From: Methylovirgula ligni
GTDB taxonomy: Bacteria > Pseudomonadota > Alphaproteobacteria > Rhizobiales > Beijerinckiaceae
Reading direction: 5' to 3'
NCBI RefSeq assembly: GCF_004135935.1
Contig: NZ_CP025086.1
Span: forward strand, 124,001 to 188,000
DNA: 64,000 nt
In this document: positions 50,293 to 59,251 of the stretch, piece by piece
Layout: every line of letters starts with the position of its first letter
Numbering within the stretch: the stretch's first letter is position 1
Notes under the pieces: model-generated
What the model was told of the DNA's origin: nothing
The model's database searches: none
The model's input: only the letters and a program-made list of their open reading frames with translations
Translations under genes and position numbers: made by a program

Positions 50293-50667
50293 CTATTTCG
50301 CGAGCGGCGTACAGACGACTTTATCGTTGAGGACGTAGCAGATCGACATCAGGCCGTTGCGCAAATCGACGCGGAACACGCCGCCTTCGCGTTCATGACT
50401 CGAGGCGACAAGAGCATAATCGCTCGGTCCCTGGGGACCTGCACCCTGCCCCGGCTCGTAGCAGAGCGTGACGCCGACCGTTCCTTCCTTGAGCCCATAT
50501 TGGCAGGCGCCGACCTCCCCCGTGGCGCGATCGAGCCGATAGACGCGGTTCAAATCCCGTTCCGGCGCCGCCAGAAAATCGTAATTCCCGGCCAAGGCAC
50601 CGCCCGCGCCGAGGCTAAACAGGCCAATGGCCAGACAGAGAGCGGCAGGCGGGAAAAATCTCGGCAT
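50293..50667 (-). CDS. Exported hypothetical protein
   Basis: 124 residues. Signal peptide (residues 1-26, ending GGALAGN), then a beta-rich domain of about 95 residues with three Cys (ACQYG, LCYEP, SICYV) and a fourth near the C terminus (VCTPLA). It contains RVYRLDRATGEVGACQYG and FRVDLRNGLMSICYV, two similar strand-turn units. Not recognised as a named family. It lies upstream of rpiA on the same strand and divergent from gph. Confidence 0.75.
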   Translation of the reverse strand: MPRFFPPAALCLAIGLFSLGAGGALAGNYDFLAAPERDLNRVYRLDRATGEVGACQYGLKEGTVGVTLCYEPGQGAGPQGPSDYALVASSHEREGGVFRVDLRNGLMSICYVLNDKVVCTPLAK

Positions 50668-50787
50668 TGGAGGCTCCGGTTCTGCGAATCGGCCCTATTC
50701 TATACCGGTGGCGGTCAAAACTGCGGTCGCCGCGCGCGATGGCGCGAATGCTTGATCCCGCAACGCAAGATGCTTATGCCCTGCCCC

Positions 50788-51492
50788 ATGACCCAACCGC
50801 TTCTCGTCTTCGATCTCGATGGCACGCTTGCCGAAACCGCCCCGGACCTCGTCGCAACGCTCAATCAGGTGCTGGCGGAGATCGGTGTTGCGCCTGTGAC
50901 CTATGAGTCGGCGCGCGCCATGGTCGGCGGCGGCGCCCGGCTGATGATCGAGCGCGCGCTGGCGCATGCCGGGGTTTCGCTGCCCAAGCCGAAGATCGAC
51001 CAGATGTTCGACGACTTTCTGGTCCATTACAACGCGCATATCGCCGATGCCTCGACGCTCTTTCCCGGCGTTCTCGCGGCGCTCGACCAGTTCGAGGATG
51101 CCGGCTGGCGCTTTGCGGTCTGCACCAACAAGATCGCTCAATCCTCCGTTCTTCTCCTGAAAGCCCTCGGCGTCGCCGACCGTTTCGCGGCGATCTGCGG
51201 CAAGGACACATTTGCGATGAGCAAGCCGGACGGCCGCGCGCTGCTGATGACGATCGAAAAGGCCGGCGGCCGGCACGACAATGCCGTCATGGTTGGGGAT
51301 TCGAAGACCGATATCGAAACGGCGCAGAACGCCGGGGTTCCGGTCGTCGCGGTCGATTTCGGCTATTCCGACCATCCGGTGGCGACCTACAAACCCAATC
51401 GGGTGATCTCGCATTTCGATGCGTTGTGGGACGCCGTGGCGGATATTGACCGAGGCGCGGCCGTCGGCGGCGTGCGGAAAGCCTCGACATGA
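50788..51492 (+). CDS. gph: Phosphoglycolate phosphatase-like HAD hydrolase
   Basis: 234 residues from ATG 50788. HAD motif I VFDLDGTLAETAPDL, motif II in VCTNK, motif III Lys in MSKPDGRALL, motif IV VMVGDSKTDIETA. It removes phosphoglycolate made by Rubisco or DNA repair. ATG codons at 50770 and 50776 are also in frame and none has a clear ribosome site. The longer upstream ORF is antisense to the exported protein and is spurious. Confidence 0.88.
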   Translation: MTQPLLVFDLDGTLAETAPDLVATLNQVLAEIGVAPVTYESARAMVGGGARLMIERALAHAGVSLPKPKIDQMFDDFLVHYNAHIADASTLFPGVLAALDQFEDAGWRFAVCTNKIAQSSVLLLKALGVADRFAAICGKDTFAMSKPDGRALLMTIEKAGGRHDNAVMVGDSKTDIETAQNAGVPVVAVDFGYSDHPVATYKPNRVISHFDALWDAVADIDRGAAVGGVRKAST

Positions 51493-51551
51493 GCTGCGGC
51501 GGCACGGCTTGACTTGCCCATACCGGGATGCGTAAACCCTCGCGGAACTGA

Positions 51552-51626
51552 GGGCGCGTAGCTCAGCGGGAGAGCACTCCCTTCACACGGGAGGGGTCAC
51601 AGGTTCAATCCCTGTCGCGCCCACCA
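51552..51626 (+). tRNA. tRNA-Val (anticodon CAC)
   Basis: 75 bases including an encoded CCA. Acceptor GGGCGCG (51552-51558) pairs with CGCGCCC (51616-51622); D arm GCTC...GAGC; anticodon stem CTCCC/GGGAG with loop TTCACAC giving CAC; T arm ACAGGTTCAATCCCTGT. A possible promoter (TTGACT at 51509) lies upstream. Confidence 0.97.
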
Positions 51627-52035
51627 TCAAGCCAATCAGTTAAATAAGCCGTTCCGTTAAAAAGACCGCCGGCAAGGGCAGCCGTCTTTTGATCCGATCA
51701 GCGGACGAAAGGCGATAGCCCGAATTTGTAGATGTTCGCTGCCGGGCGAGCCGCTTCAACTCACTTCAAGACACTCCGCGCCCTGAGCGCGAAAGGATCC
51801 ACGTCGTTTGATAGCAGGGCGAACCTGCGGGACGCGGCGATCATCATGCAGGTCACAGACCCAACAAAGATCACACCCGGAAGCGTCTGTGCGTCCTCGC
51901 ACATTCCATGGCGCTGAACTGCTGAACTCTCGTAGAGCAGCTCTCTGCGCCAACTCCGCGCGCCATATCGTTCTGAGCTGCGACACTTCGACAAGTCATT
52001 TTGGTTCCAATGCATCGTTCGATAGGAGCAGCATT
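51627..52035. other. 409-bp intergenic region after tRNA-Val
   Basis: An imperfect hairpin with A-rich and T-rich arms (AAAAGAC near 51660, GTCTTTT near 51685) may end the tRNA transcript. The rest holds only short ORFs on both strands without recognisable homology, possibly a decayed gene. Confidence 0.4.
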
Positions 52036-53805
52036 ATGAAGCCCGGTGACGATTCAACTGAGGATTCGAAAAGCCAAATCCAAAAACCAAGCGATGGAAT
52101 AAACCGCCGTGCGATTCTTTTATCGGGAACCGCACTCGCCGCCGCGTCAGCACTGGCCTCGGGCGTTCCGCCGGAAGTCGCACGCGCGCAGCAGCCATCG
52201 GCCGCGCCATCAGGCAAGCAGCCGAACATTCTCGTTATCATGGGCGATGACGTCGGCTGGTTTAATATCGGTGCCTATCATCAGGGCATCATGTCCGGCA
52301 AAACACCCAACCTCGACAAGCTCGCCGCCGAGGGCATGCGCTTCACCGACTATTATGCCGAGGCAAGCTGTACCGCTGGCCGCGCCAATTTCATCACCGG
52401 CCAGATTCCACTGCGGACAGGCATGACGACGGTCGGTCAGGCAGGAGCGGATGTCGGCCTGCCGGACCAGGCCATCACGATCGCGACAGTTCTCAAATCG
52501 CTCGGCTATGCAACGGGGCAATTCGGCAAAAACCATCTCGGCGACAAGAACAAATATCTGCCGACGCTGCACGGCTTCGACGAATTTTTTGGCTATTTGT
52601 ATCACCTCGATGCGATGTCGGATCCCTATTGGTTCGACTATCCGCAGGATTGGCTCGACAAATATGGACCGCGCAATCTGGTTCACTGCTACGCGACGGA
52701 TGTGGACGATCCGACCGAGGAACCGCGTTGGGGTCGCGTCGGGAAGCAGAAAATAACTGACGAAGGCCCGCTCCCTCCCTTCCCGAACATGAGCGCCGAT
52801 CATCAGTTCTGGCAAAAAGGTCGCCCCGCCAAATACGATATGGAAACCTTCGACGAGGTGCTCGTCGATCACACCAAGGGATTCATGGACAAAGCCAAAC
52901 AGGACGGCAAACCGTTCTTCATCTGGCACAATACGACGCGCATGCACGTCTTTACGTACCTGTCGGAAAAATATCAGGCGTTGATGAACTACAACAGCAA
53001 TTACAACGTCGAAGAAGCCGGCATGGCCCAGTTGGACGATTCCGTCGGCGCGTTGTTAAAACATTTGGACGATATCGGCGAAGCCGACAATACGATCGTC
53101 GTTTTCACGACGGACAACGGCGCGGAAGTCTTCACCTGGCCCGATGGCGGCATGACGCCATTCCGCGCGACAAAGGGCACAGTATACGAAGGCGGTTTCC
53201 GCGTACCGGCGATTATCCGCTGGCCGGGGAAGATAAAACCCGGCTCGGTCGAGAACGGCATCTTTTCAGGTCTCGATTGGCTACCAACTTTTGCGGCCGC
53301 GGCCGGCAATCCGAACATCAGCGAGCAATTGCTCGCAGGTGTGCAACTCGGCGAGCGCACCTACAAGAACCATTTGGATGGCTATAATCAAATCGATTTA
53401 CTTACGGGCAACGGACCCTCGGCGCGGCACGAAATATTCTATTTCGGTGAAGCGCAACTTGGTGCCATCCGCATCGACGATTTCAAGTTCCAGTTCATCC
53501 AGCAACCCTTTGGGTGGCCGGGCGAGAAGGTGACGACGGATATGCCCACTATCGTCAATCTTCGGCAGGACCCGTTCGAACGAACGCCGTCCGTCCGCGG
53601 CGAGACGCTCAATGATCTGGGCGGCGGCTATATGAACGACTTCCTGGCACGCGAATTCTGGCGCTTCGTGCTTGTGCAGCAGAAGGTTGGGGCCTTGGTC
53701 CAGACGGCCATCGAATATCCGCCTATGCAAGCCCCTGCGTCTTTCAATCTCCAGGCCATCAAGGCCAAGATCGACGCGGTGGTGAAGAGTCGCGAAGGAC
53801 AATAG
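52036..53805 (+). CDS. Tat-exported arylsulfatase (formylglycine-type sulfatase)
   Basis: 589 residues from ATG 52036 (AGGAG at 52024-52028). Twin-arginine signal (NRRAILLSGTALAAA). Sulfatase fold: metal ligands in LVIMGDDVGWF, formylglycine motif CTAGR at Cys112 to Arg116 (Ala replaces the Pro of CxPxR), GKNHLGD with Lys and His, and FTTDNGAEV with the late Asp/Asn. It hydrolyses sulfate (or phosphonate/phosphate) esters in the periplasm. No sulfatase-modifying enzyme is adjacent. Base composition looks lower in GC than the neighbours, and it directly follows a tRNA gene, which would fit acquisition by transfer. Confidence 0.9.
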   Translation: MKPGDDSTEDSKSQIQKPSDGINRRAILLSGTALAAASALASGVPPEVARAQQPSAAPSGKQPNILVIMGDDVGWFNIGAYHQGIMSGKTPNLDKLAAEGMRFTDYYAEASCTAGRANFITGQIPLRTGMTTVGQAGADVGLPDQAITIATVLKSLGYATGQFGKNHLGDKNKYLPTLHGFDEFFGYLYHLDAMSDPYWFDYPQDWLDKYGPRNLVHCYATDVDDPTEEPRWGRVGKQKITDEGPLPPFPNMSADHQFWQKGRPAKYDMETFDEVLVDHTKGFMDKAKQDGKPFFIWHNTTRMHVFTYLSEKYQALMNYNSNYNVEEAGMAQLDDSVGALLKHLDDIGEADNTIVVFTTDNGAEVFTWPDGGMTPFRATKGTVYEGGFRVPAIIRWPGKIKPGSVENGIFSGLDWLPTFAAAAGNPNISEQLLAGVQLGERTYKNHLDGYNQIDLLTGNGPSARHEIFYFGEAQLGAIRIDDFKFQFIQQPFGWPGEKVTTDMPTIVNLRQDPFERTPSVRGETLNDLGGGYMNDFLAREFWRFVLVQQKVGALVQTAIEYPPMQAPASFNLQAIKAKIDAVVKSREGQ

Positions 53806-53813
53806 CTGAAATA

Positions 53814-53875
53814 CGGGCGCGTGCCCCGCGCGCCCGATCCGGCCTCGGGGACGGCGCGCGTCGCGCCGGTCCCCG
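53814..53875. terminator. Two tandem GC-rich hairpins after the sulfatase gene
   Basis: CGGGCGCG (53814-53821) with CGCGCCCG (53829-53836), then CGGGGAC (53846-53852) plus GGCGCG with CGCGCC plus GTCCCCG (53869-53875). No T tract follows. They sit just after the sulfatase stop, so a transcript-stabilising or weak terminator role is inferred. Confidence 0.45.
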
Positions 53876-54159
53876 CATCGGCTGATCGGCCGCAAAGCTA
53901 CCGCCCGCCCTATCAGGCAGCGGCCTATACAAACTCCCCAACGTCAGAAACTGTCGATAAATTTCACACAAAACTGCCGTGAATGGCATTTCACGTTGTG
54001 AATCAACGTATATGAGCGTGGAATAAGCGGTCTGCGGAAGTTGATTCGGCTCGTCTCGACAAAATTGAGCCTTTTTTGTCGCGAATATGCGCGCCATTCA
54101 AAGCTTCGTGAAGATTTTCAAGAGCCGGGCTCTTGCGGGCTTATGGCTATAGAGGAGAA
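53876..54159. other. Intergenic region upstream of the small exported protein
   Basis: AT-richer stretch with overlapping TTTCAC/GTGAA inverted repeats around 53967-53999 and a T6 run near 54070. No gene recognised. Confidence 0.3.
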
Positions 54160-54423
54160 ATGATGCTTTCGATAAACCGCAAATTGAAATTGAATATTAC
54201 GAATATCTGCGGCGGCTTCGCTGCAGCTCTCGTCTCCATCACCATTCTGTCGTCTTCCGCGATGGCCTTTACTTGCGACGACGTTCGCGGCCTGAGCCGT
54301 GCAGAGCAGGACTATTGGGTGAAGCGGCTCAATATCTCCGTGACGGAGCGGCGCCAGATTTGGGCGGCCTGCTATCGCGATTACCGGCCCGGCCTTCAGT
54401 CGGCGCAATTGGTTCGCCGCTAA
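54160..54423 (+). CDS. Small exported protein of unknown function
   Basis: 87 residues (ATG 54160, or 54163 with ideal spacing from GAGGAG at 54152). Signal peptide ending SSSAMA, then about 50 residues starting FTCDDVRGLSRAEQDYW and ending with CYRDYRPG. Two Cys could form one disulfide. Its stop lies 15 bases from the end of the convergent response-regulator gene. I recall similar small exported proteins in Bradyrhizobium and Beijerinckiaceae, none characterised. Confidence 0.7.
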   Translation: MMLSINRKLKLNITNICGGFAAALVSITILSSSAMAFTCDDVRGLSRAEQDYWVKRLNISVTERRQIWAACYRDYRPGLQSAQLVRR

Positions 54424-54437
54424 CCGCGCAAGGTCGC

Positions 54438-55133
54438 CTAAGCGTCCGACGCGGAGCGTGGGCGCTTATCGGCGATCCCCGCGTCGGCCAGGACGGCCGC
54501 GAAATCGACCTTCGATAATTGCATCGCCGCCATCGTCCGGCTGTGGACGTTGAGCTTGCGGAAGATCTCGGTGATGTGCGCCTTCACCGTCGTCTCGCCA
54601 ACGCTCAGTTCATGCGCGATCTGCTTGTTGAGCTTGCCCTGGCGCAGCATCTCGAGCACACGCAATTGCTGCGGCGTCAGCGTTTTGAGGCGCGCGGCGA
54701 CGCTCGGCCCCTCGCTGGCCGGCGAAGGCGAGTCTGGCGCATACCATTCCGGCACATAGACCATGCCGTTCATGACATTGCGGATGGCCGCGGCGAGTTC
54801 CGGCTTGCGCACGGATTTCGGAATGAAGCCCGCGACGCCGCAGGCCAATGCCTCGCCGACGATGCGGCTGTCCTCGAGCCCGGAAACCACCACCACCGGC
54901 AAACGTGGGCGCTGCCGCCGCAAGGCGAGAAGCCCTTCGAAACCGCGCGTGCCCGGCATCGTCAGATCGAGCAGCAGCAAATCGATGTTCTCCTCGGTTT
55001 CGAGGATTTTTTGCGCCGCTTCGATCGAACTCGCCTCCAAAATCTCCGCGACGGGAAACGCGAGATGGATGGCGTTCTGCAACGCCTCGCGAAACAGCGG
55101 GTGATCGTCGACGATTAAAAATCGCTCCAGCAT
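54438..55133 (-). CDS. NarL/FixJ-family response regulator
   Basis: 231 residues from ATG 55133 (an in-frame ATG at 55184 exists but adds no homology). Receiver domain with IVDDHPLFREAL acidic pair, phospho-acceptor Asp56 in LLLLDLTMPG and Lys in FIPKSV; a linker; then a LuxR helix-turn-helix LTPQQLRVLEMLRQGKLNKQ with GETTVKAHITEIFRKL. The hybrid kinase gene lies 190 bases upstream on the same strand and is its likely partner. Resembles AgmR/ErcR-type regulators of alcohol oxidation; targets unknown. Confidence 0.9.
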   Translation of the reverse strand: MLERFLIVDDHPLFREALQNAIHLAFPVAEILEASSIEAAQKILETEENIDLLLLDLTMPGTRGFEGLLALRRQRPRLPVVVVSGLEDSRIVGEALACGVAGFIPKSVRKPELAAAIRNVMNGMVYVPEWYAPDSPSPASEGPSVAARLKTLTPQQLRVLEMLRQGKLNKQIAHELSVGETTVKAHITEIFRKLNVHSRTMAAMQLSKVDFAAVLADAGIADKRPRSASDA

Positions 55134-55323
55134 CGTCTGCCCCAATCGCTTGGTTTCCGCAGATATAACATCCGGTACGAGCATTTAAAAAAGTCCCTGT
55201 TGGCGCGGCGCCGCGGCGCCCAACCCTCACACCGGCGGGGCATCTGCATCATAAAAGCCGGCACGCCGCGCGCCATTGGACTTTCGGCGTATGCAACAGA
55301 GAAAACTACGCCTTCGGGCCGCC

Positions 55324-56694
55324 TCAGCTCTTCCGTAAAAGATGAGCGATCAGCGAGCGCATCTCAGCCGGCTTCACCGGTTTCAGCATGATCTCGCAAC
55401 CGGCGCTCAGCACGGCCTTGGCGACTTCCGGTGTGCGATCGGCCGTCACGACGATGGCGGGAAGCCGGGCGCCAAACACCTTGCGGAGCAGGCGCACGGA
55501 CTTGAGGCCGGTTTCGTGATCGTCGAGATGATAATCCGCGAGAACGATGTCCGGCGCCGGGCCACCCGCGAGATCGCTGGCCTCGCTGAAATTGCGAACG
55601 GCGCGCGTCTCGCACCCCCATTGCTTCAGCAGCGTCACCATACCGGCGGCGACGGCGGGATCGTTCTCGACGACAACCACGCGTCCGGACAATTTCACCT
55701 GCTGCACCGGCGACTGGCTCGTTCGGCCCGGCTGACGCGCCATTGCGGCGGCCCGTTTCGCGCGCAGGCCGAAGCACGAGCCGCGACCCTCTGCCGAACG
55801 CAGGAAAAGCTCGTGGCCAAGCGCGGCACTCATCCGCCGCACGATCGAGAGTCCAAGCCCGAATCCGAGACTTCCGTCGCGCTCGGAGGCTTCGCCGCGT
55901 TCGAACTCCTGGAAGATCACTTCCCGCTCGCGCGCGGCGATTCCCGGCCCGGTGTCGTAGACGGCGACACAGGCATCGGCGCCGCGCGGCCGCGCGCAGA
56001 TCAGCACATGGCCCACGTGCGTGTAGCGCACCGCATTGGCCGCCAGATTCTGAACGATCCGCCGCAGCATGATCGGATCGGACATCACCCACATCCGGGT
56101 CGGCCGATAGCGCAGCGAGATCCCCTTCGCAGCAGCGAGCGGCAGCAGGCCGACGACAACGGAATTGAAAATCTCGTTGAGATCGACAGGCTGAATATTT
56201 GGCCGCAAGGCGCCGGACTCGAGCCGCGACAGATCGAGAATTGTACGCAGCAGATCCTCGACAATCGACAGCGCATGATCGACCTGTCCAACGAGTTGCT
56301 GGCCCGGCAGGCCTTCCTCCATCTCGGCCAGCGCCGACAACGTCAGGCGCGCGGCTTGCAGCGGCTGCAATACGTCGTGTCCGACAGCGGTGAAAAAGCC
56401 CGTCTTGATGCGATCGGCGCGCTCGGCGACATCGCGCGCGCGCTTGAGATCGAGGTTGGAGCGCTCCAATTGCGCGAGCGTATCCTTGAGCTCTTCGGTG
56501 CGCGCCTTGGCCTCGGCGCCGAGCGCGATCGCTGCCTGGAACAACGAGGACGCGTTTTCCGGCTGGCCCAACGCGCGTTCGACGCGGCGCACGAGCGCGC
56601 GATTGACCCTGGTCAGCTTTTCGATGTGCTGATCGGCGGATTCCGCCTCGGCTGTTTGTCTATCGCGCCTGCTAGGATCGACAAAATTCATCAT
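55324..56694 (-). CDS. Soluble hybrid histidine kinase with C-terminal receiver
   Basis: 456 residues, no membrane segment. N-terminal coiled coil (residues 20-100), dimerisation helix with His106 in GHDVLQPLQAARL (the HDxxQPLxA box of the NahK/ErcS' group), HATPase with NLAANAVRYT and YDTGPGI and FGLGLSIVRRM, then a receiver with LADYHLDDHETGL. Likely autophosphorylates and passes phosphate via its own receiver, possibly needing an HPt protein, to the NarL-type regulator next door. Cytoplasmic, so it senses an internal signal or another kinase. Confidence 0.9.
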   Translation of the reverse strand: MMNFVDPSRRDRQTAEAESADQHIEKLTRVNRALVRRVERALGQPENASSLFQAAIALGAEAKARTEELKDTLAQLERSNLDLKRARDVAERADRIKTGFFTAVGHDVLQPLQAARLTLSALAEMEEGLPGQQLVGQVDHALSIVEDLLRTILDLSRLESGALRPNIQPVDLNEIFNSVVVGLLPLAAAKGISLRYRPTRMWVMSDPIMLRRIVQNLAANAVRYTHVGHVLICARPRGADACVAVYDTGPGIAAREREVIFQEFERGEASERDGSLGFGLGLSIVRRMSAALGHELFLRSAEGRGSCFGLRAKRAAAMARQPGRTSQSPVQQVKLSGRVVVVENDPAVAAGMVTLLKQWGCETRAVRNFSEASDLAGGPAPDIVLADYHLDDHETGLKSVRLLRKVFGARLPAIVVTADRTPEVAKAVLSAGCEIMLKPVKPAEMRSLIAHLLRKS

Positions 56695-56783
56695 TCGCGC
56701 TCAGGGCCGCCGCGACGCCACTCGAACAGCATCAAAAAGCTAAGCAATTTTACAGTTTTGCCCCGAAGTTGTCCATGCGGCCG

Positions 56784-58472
56784 CTAAATTTCGATGACCA
56801 GCACATTCACCGTCGGTTTCTTGCCCCAGACGACGCCGACAGCCGCACGCACCGCCTTTTCGACGGCACCGGAGACGACATCGGCATCGCGGCGCTTTGG
56901 CCGCGGCAGGGAATCGAACGTCTGGAAGACTGCGGCGTCGACGATCTCATCAAGGCTGACACCGGCTTCCGTCTTTTCTGGCAGGCCCGTGAGCGCAACA
57001 TCCGGCACGCCGGCCATTTCGCCCTTCCGATCGATGGCGAGGGCGATCGTCACGACACCGGCGAAGGCGAGCCTCTGGCGCGCTCTGACAGGCTCGCTCT
57101 CCAATGGCAGAAGAATGCTGCCGTCCCGCGCGAGCTGGCCATGCGGCACTTCATCGACGATCGCAGGGTCTCCCGGCGCAAGCAGAACCACATCACCATT
57201 GCGCGCCTTGACCACCGTCTCGATGCCGCGTTCGGCGGCAAAGAGCGCATGTTCGGCGAGATGAAGCTCTTCGCCGTGCGCGGGAACGACGATCTTCGGA
57301 CGTACCCATCCATAGAGTTGCGCGACCTCGCCGCGGCGCGGATGGCCCGAGGCGTGAACCAGCCCAGCGCGATCGGTGATGACCTCGATGCCCTGCTTGA
57401 CGAGATTGTTGATGATGCGGCCGACCTCGCGCTCGTTTCCGGGAATCGTGCGCGAGGAAAAAATCACCGTATCGCCCGGTGAAAGCTTGGCGATCGGATG
57501 ATCGTCAAGAGCGATCCGCGCCATCGCGGCGCGGCTTTCGCCCTGACTGCCGGTCGCAAGCAGAACCATCTCCTCTCGCCGAAGCGAGGAATAAGATTCA
57601 CCCGAGAGAAACGGATCGACCCCCTCGAGGAAGCCGCTTTCGCGCGCGACATTGACGACGCGCTCCATCGCGCGGCCGAGAAGCACGACCTTGCGGCCGG
57701 CAGCCTTGGCCGCCAGCGCGACGGCGCGAATGCGCGCGACATTGGAGGCGAAAGTCGTGACCACGACGCGCCCGCGCGCCTCGCCGATCACGTCGCGCAA
57801 CGCCAAAGCGACGTCGGCCTCCGAGGGGCTCACGCCCTCGCGCAGGATATTGGTGGAATCGCAAACAAGCGCGAGCACGCCCTCGTCGCCGATCTCGGTC
57901 AGACGGGCGGAATCCGTCGGCAGGCCAAGCCCCGGCTCGGGATCGATCTTCCAATCGCCGGTGTGCAGAACTGTGCCGTGCGGCGTGCGGATCGCGAGCG
58001 CGCAGCTTTCGGGGATCGAATGCGCCATGGAGATGAATTCGACATCGAAAGGGTCGAGCTTCAGGCGGCCGCCCTGCTTCACCGTCGAGACGTTGATTTC
58101 CGGCGCATTGGCCAGACCTTCGAGGCGCGCTGCCAGAAGCGCCGCGGCGAAGGGCGTCGCGAAGAGCGGACAGCGAAAGCGCGGCCACAGGTCCGCGACC
58201 GCGCCGATATGGTCCTCATGCGCATGAGTGATGACGAGACCAACAAGGTCACGTTTGATCTTCTCGACGAAAGCGAGGTCCGGCAGAATGATCTCGATGC
58301 CGGCTTTTTCCGGATCGGCGAAGGCGAGGCCGCAATCGACCATCAGCCATTTGCGCTTGCGACGCGGGCCGATGCCATAGAGCGCGACATTCATCCCGAT
58401 TTCGCCGAGCCCTCCGAGCGCTACAAAGACCAGTTCACTATCAGCCCCGTCCATCCACTCCACCTTGCTCAA
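56784..58472 (-). CDS. rnj: Ribonuclease J
   Basis: 562 residues. Metallo-beta-lactamase/beta-CASP nuclease: GEIGMNVALYG, catalytic THAHEDHIGA, the LHTGDWKIDP and VCDSTN motifs, the GSQGE motif in VLLATGSQGESRAA and VHASGHPRRGEV. It has 5'-3' exo- and endonuclease activity in RNA processing. It overlaps birA by 4 bases at the end of the nuo-birA-rnj unit, an arrangement shared by many Rhizobiales. Confidence 0.95.
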   Translation of the reverse strand: MSKVEWMDGADSELVFVALGGLGEIGMNVALYGIGPRRKRKWLMVDCGLAFADPEKAGIEIILPDLAFVEKIKRDLVGLVITHAHEDHIGAVADLWPRFRCPLFATPFAAALLAARLEGLANAPEINVSTVKQGGRLKLDPFDVEFISMAHSIPESCALAIRTPHGTVLHTGDWKIDPEPGLGLPTDSARLTEIGDEGVLALVCDSTNILREGVSPSEADVALALRDVIGEARGRVVVTTFASNVARIRAVALAAKAAGRKVVLLGRAMERVVNVARESGFLEGVDPFLSGESYSSLRREEMVLLATGSQGESRAAMARIALDDHPIAKLSPGDTVIFSSRTIPGNEREVGRIINNLVKQGIEVITDRAGLVHASGHPRRGEVAQLYGWVRPKIVVPAHGEELHLAEHALFAAERGIETVVKARNGDVVLLAPGDPAIVDEVPHGQLARDGSILLPLESEPVRARQRLAFAGVVTIALAIDRKGEMAGVPDVALTGLPEKTEAGVSLDEIVDAAVFQTFDSLPRPKRRDADVVSGAVEKAVRAAVGVVWGKKPTVNVLVIEI

Positions 58473-59248
58473 TGGCCGAGAATCACGTCCCCGGCCTCGA
58501 TCACGTGAACGCCCTGCGCATCCCGCAGCACCAAGCGCCCATCGGCATCGATTGATTCAAACGTTCCTGCGAATTGCCGCGCTGTCGTCGTTACCTTGAT
58601 CTCGCCGCCAATTCCCGCAGCAAGCCTTAACCATTCCGCGCGGATTACGTCAAAGCCCTGCTGGAAGAAGCCAAGCCAGTTCGTCATTTCTTCGGAGAGC
58701 AGAAGGAAAACATCCTCTGCCCTGTGCCGCGCCGCGCCCGTGTCGATAAAGGCCGCCGCCCTGTAAGGCAAATCCGGCGGGCAGGATTGGCAATTGACGC
58801 CGAGGCCGATGACGGCGGCGTAGCCCTGCGCCAGCGCCCGCCCCTCGGCAAGAATCCCCGCCAGTTTGGCGTCATCAAGCAGGATGTCGTTCGGCCATTT
58901 GAGCCTGATCCGGGTGCCGTCGGGGCTGAGCCGCCGCAGGGCATGCGCCAAAGCCACTCCGGCGACGAAGCCGAGTTGCGGTGCAGCGCGCGGCGTCACC
59001 TCATCGATCAGCAGAAGGCTGGCGTAGAGATTGCCGGGCGGCGATTGCCACTGGCGCCCATGCCGGCCGCGTCCTTTTGTTTGCGCCCGCGCGACGATCC
59101 AGGTCCGGTTAGCTGAAGCGCCACCCGCCGCGAGGTCCAGCGCCGCATCGTTGGTCGAGCCTATGGTCTCGAAAGCACGCAGCCGGAAGCCGGCGGCAAT
59201 GGCCGTTTCGGCAAGAGCGAAGCCCTGAGCCCGGCTTTCCAGGGTCAA
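58469..59248 (-). CDS. birA: Biotin-[acetyl-CoA-carboxylase] ligase
   Basis: 259 residues, without the N-terminal DNA-binding domain of E. coli BirA, hence group I. Motifs: TIGSTNDAALDLA, GRGRHGRQWQSPPGNLYAS, RLKWPNDILLDDAKLAGIL and GLGVNC. Attaches biotin to carboxylase carrier protein. It follows nuoN by 3 bases and overlaps rnj by 4. Confidence 0.93.
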   Translation of the reverse strand: MTLESRAQGFALAETAIAAGFRLRAFETIGSTNDAALDLAAGGASANRTWIVARAQTKGRGRHGRQWQSPPGNLYASLLLIDEVTPRAAPQLGFVAGVALAHALRRLSPDGTRIRLKWPNDILLDDAKLAGILAEGRALAQGYAAVIGLGVNCQSCPPDLPYRAAAFIDTGAARHRAEDVFLLLSEEMTNWLGFFQQGFDVIRAEWLRLAAGIGGEIKVTTTARQFAGTFESIDADGRLVLRDAQGVHVIEAGDVILGH

Positions 59249-59251
59249 AGA

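Noticed and set aside
50143-50787. N-terminal extension of the gph ORF (210 extra codons)
   Set aside because: It runs antisense through rpiA's start and the exported protein; HAD homology starts only at 50788.
51761-52015. 84-codon minus-strand ORF between tRNA-Val and the sulfatase
   Set aside because: No ribosome site, no recognisable family, composition unlike a conserved protein; perhaps a gene remnant but unsupported.
51552-54423. tRNA-Val as attachment site of a genomic island
   Set aside because: No integrase and no direct repeat of the tRNA 3' end was found by eye downstream; only the base-composition hint remains, so no mobile element is called.
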